Assembly (NCBI RefSeq): GCF_029937755.1
Contig: NZ_JAPYPG010000001.1
Span: 620,001 to 684,000 of the forward strand
Length of the DNA: 64,000 nucleotides
Origin: Henriciella sp.
GTDB lineage: Bacteria; Pseudomonadota; Alphaproteobacteria; Caulobacterales; Hyphomonadaceae
Direction: 5' to 3'
This document shows, piece by piece, positions 63,541 through 64,000 of this stretch (its first letter is position 1; each line of letters begins with the position of its first letter). The position numbers were made by a program, and so were the translations under genes. A model generated the notes under the pieces. The model did no database searches. It saw nothing but the letters and a program-made list of their open reading frames with translations, and was not told the DNA's origin.

Positions 63541-64000
63541 CTAGCGTGGCAGCTCCTCATTAATCGCCAGCACCTTGCCCGCGAGATAGAGCGAGCCGCA
63601 GATCAGGATCCGCTCTGCGCCGGCCTCAACAGCCGCCGCCATTGCCGCCTCGAAGCTTTCATGCGGGGAGGCGCCCGCGCCAGAGGCTCGCGCCGCTTCG
63701 GCCAGCGCCTCCGCGCTGAAACTGTTGGCGTTATTGGCAATCGGGCAGGTGAAGACGGTCAGGCCGGGCCGGTTAAGGGCGGCGAAAAACCCCGCCGCAT
63801 CCTTGTTGGCGAGCATGGCCGAAACCAGCATCGTCCGCTTGGCCGGCTCCTCGGTGTCGAGCGCGTTCAGGACCTCGGCAAGCGCGCGTCCGGCATGCGG
63901 ATTGTGCCCGCCATCGAGCCAGACGGGCATGTCATTGGCGAGCTTCGTGACTGGCCCATCCGAGAGGCGCTGCATCCGCGCCGGCCAGTGGGCAGTGGCT
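63541..64000 (-). CDS. folC: Folylpolyglutamate/dihydrofolate synthase, C-terminal part (cut by window edge)
   Basis: About 152 C-terminal residues are visible and the frame is open to the window end. The sequence 'PARMQRLSDGPVTKLANDMPVWLDGGHNPHAGRAL' (split by the first visible Met, with Asp-Gly-Gly-His-Asn-Pro as the Mur-ligase-like C-terminal signature) and 'ILICGSLYLAGKVLAINEELP' identify FolC. It adds glutamates to folates. The ATP-binding N-terminal domain is outside the window. Nearness to trxA is familiar in alphaproteobacteria. Confidence 0.92.
   Translation of the reverse strand, partial: ATAHWPARMQRLSDGPVTKLANDMPVWLDGGHNPHAGRALAEVLNALDTEEPAKRTMLVSAMLANKDAAGFFAALNRPGLTVFTCPIANNANSFSAEALAEAARASGAGASPHESFEAAMAAAVEAGAERILICGSLYLAGKVLAINEELPR

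Overview
The window is a compact, GC-rich chromosomal segment of an alphaproteobacterium, most likely from the Caulobacterales/Hyphomonadaceae side. The evidence is the ChpT phosphotransferase beside CheY-like and CheR-like genes, a GapR (DUF2312) nucleoid protein, MmcB, a Mic60/mitofilin-type protein in a heme cluster, a CYP153-type alkane hydroxylase module, a ROSE-type RNA thermometer on an Hsp20 gene, and an alphaproteobacterial LexA-type box. No phage, insertion sequence, CRISPR array or conjugative gene was seen. No intergenic gap reaches 300 bases.

Layout. 1-5.1 kb: a partial M23 peptidase facing a YdbH-YnbE-YdbL envelope-lipid transport set. 5.2-7.2 kb: chpT, a receiver protein and a cheR-like gene. 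7.3-9.7 kb: a membrane protein with its winged-helix regulator, a double beta/gamma-crystallin protein, and rimM. 9.7-16.9 kb: a glycosyltransferase, a GST-like protein, heat-controlled Hsp20, a lipoprotein methyltransferase, a dioxygenase-fold protein, pyrophosphatase, a LysE exporter and carbonic anhydrase. 17-24.5 kb: TetR, tsaD, a GH5 lipoprotein, then hemC-hemD-mic60-hemY and tRNA-Thr(CGT). 24.5-34 kb: mostly small housekeeping and stress genes (thpR, DUF2853, a Tas-like reductase, a Bax-inhibitor-1 protein, mmcB, msrB, gapR), a FAD monooxygenase, an ASCH protein, an SDR and a crotonase. 34-38.6 kb: DUF202, xerC, a crotonase and priA. 38.8-45.9 kb: the F1 ATP synthase genes atpH-A-G-D, with atpC displaced by two foreign genes. 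46-51.3 kb: an alkane-oxidation module (CYP153, TetR, ferredoxin reductase, ferredoxin, thioesterase). 51.4-61.7 kb: a tightly overlapping run of a Cys/Met-metabolism PLP gene, tsaE, amgK, murU, addB and addA, then trxA. 61.8-64 kb: two SDRs and the 3' part of folC.

How it works together. The chpT group belongs to cell-cycle phosphorelay control. tsaD and tsaE both serve t6A tRNA modification. amgK and murU recycle peptidoglycan sugars to UDP-MurNAc. addAB with mmcB cover DNA break and damage repair, and priA restarts forks. The CYP153, ferredoxin and reductase genes form a complete electron-transfer chain for terminal hydroxylation.

The most unusual feature is AtpD. Its reading frame is continuous with an upstream CxxC...CxxC domain of about 71 residues plus an Ala/Lys/Pro linker, and strong ribosome binding sites precede both the fusion start and the conventional AtpD start. 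Other points of interest are a PriA that has lost three of the four cysteines of one zinc site, sigma-32-like promoters upstream of hsp20 and the Bax-inhibitor-1 gene, a LexA-type box at mmcB, a perfect operator-like palindrome upstream of CYP153, and a three-way-junction palindrome directly after tRNA-Thr.
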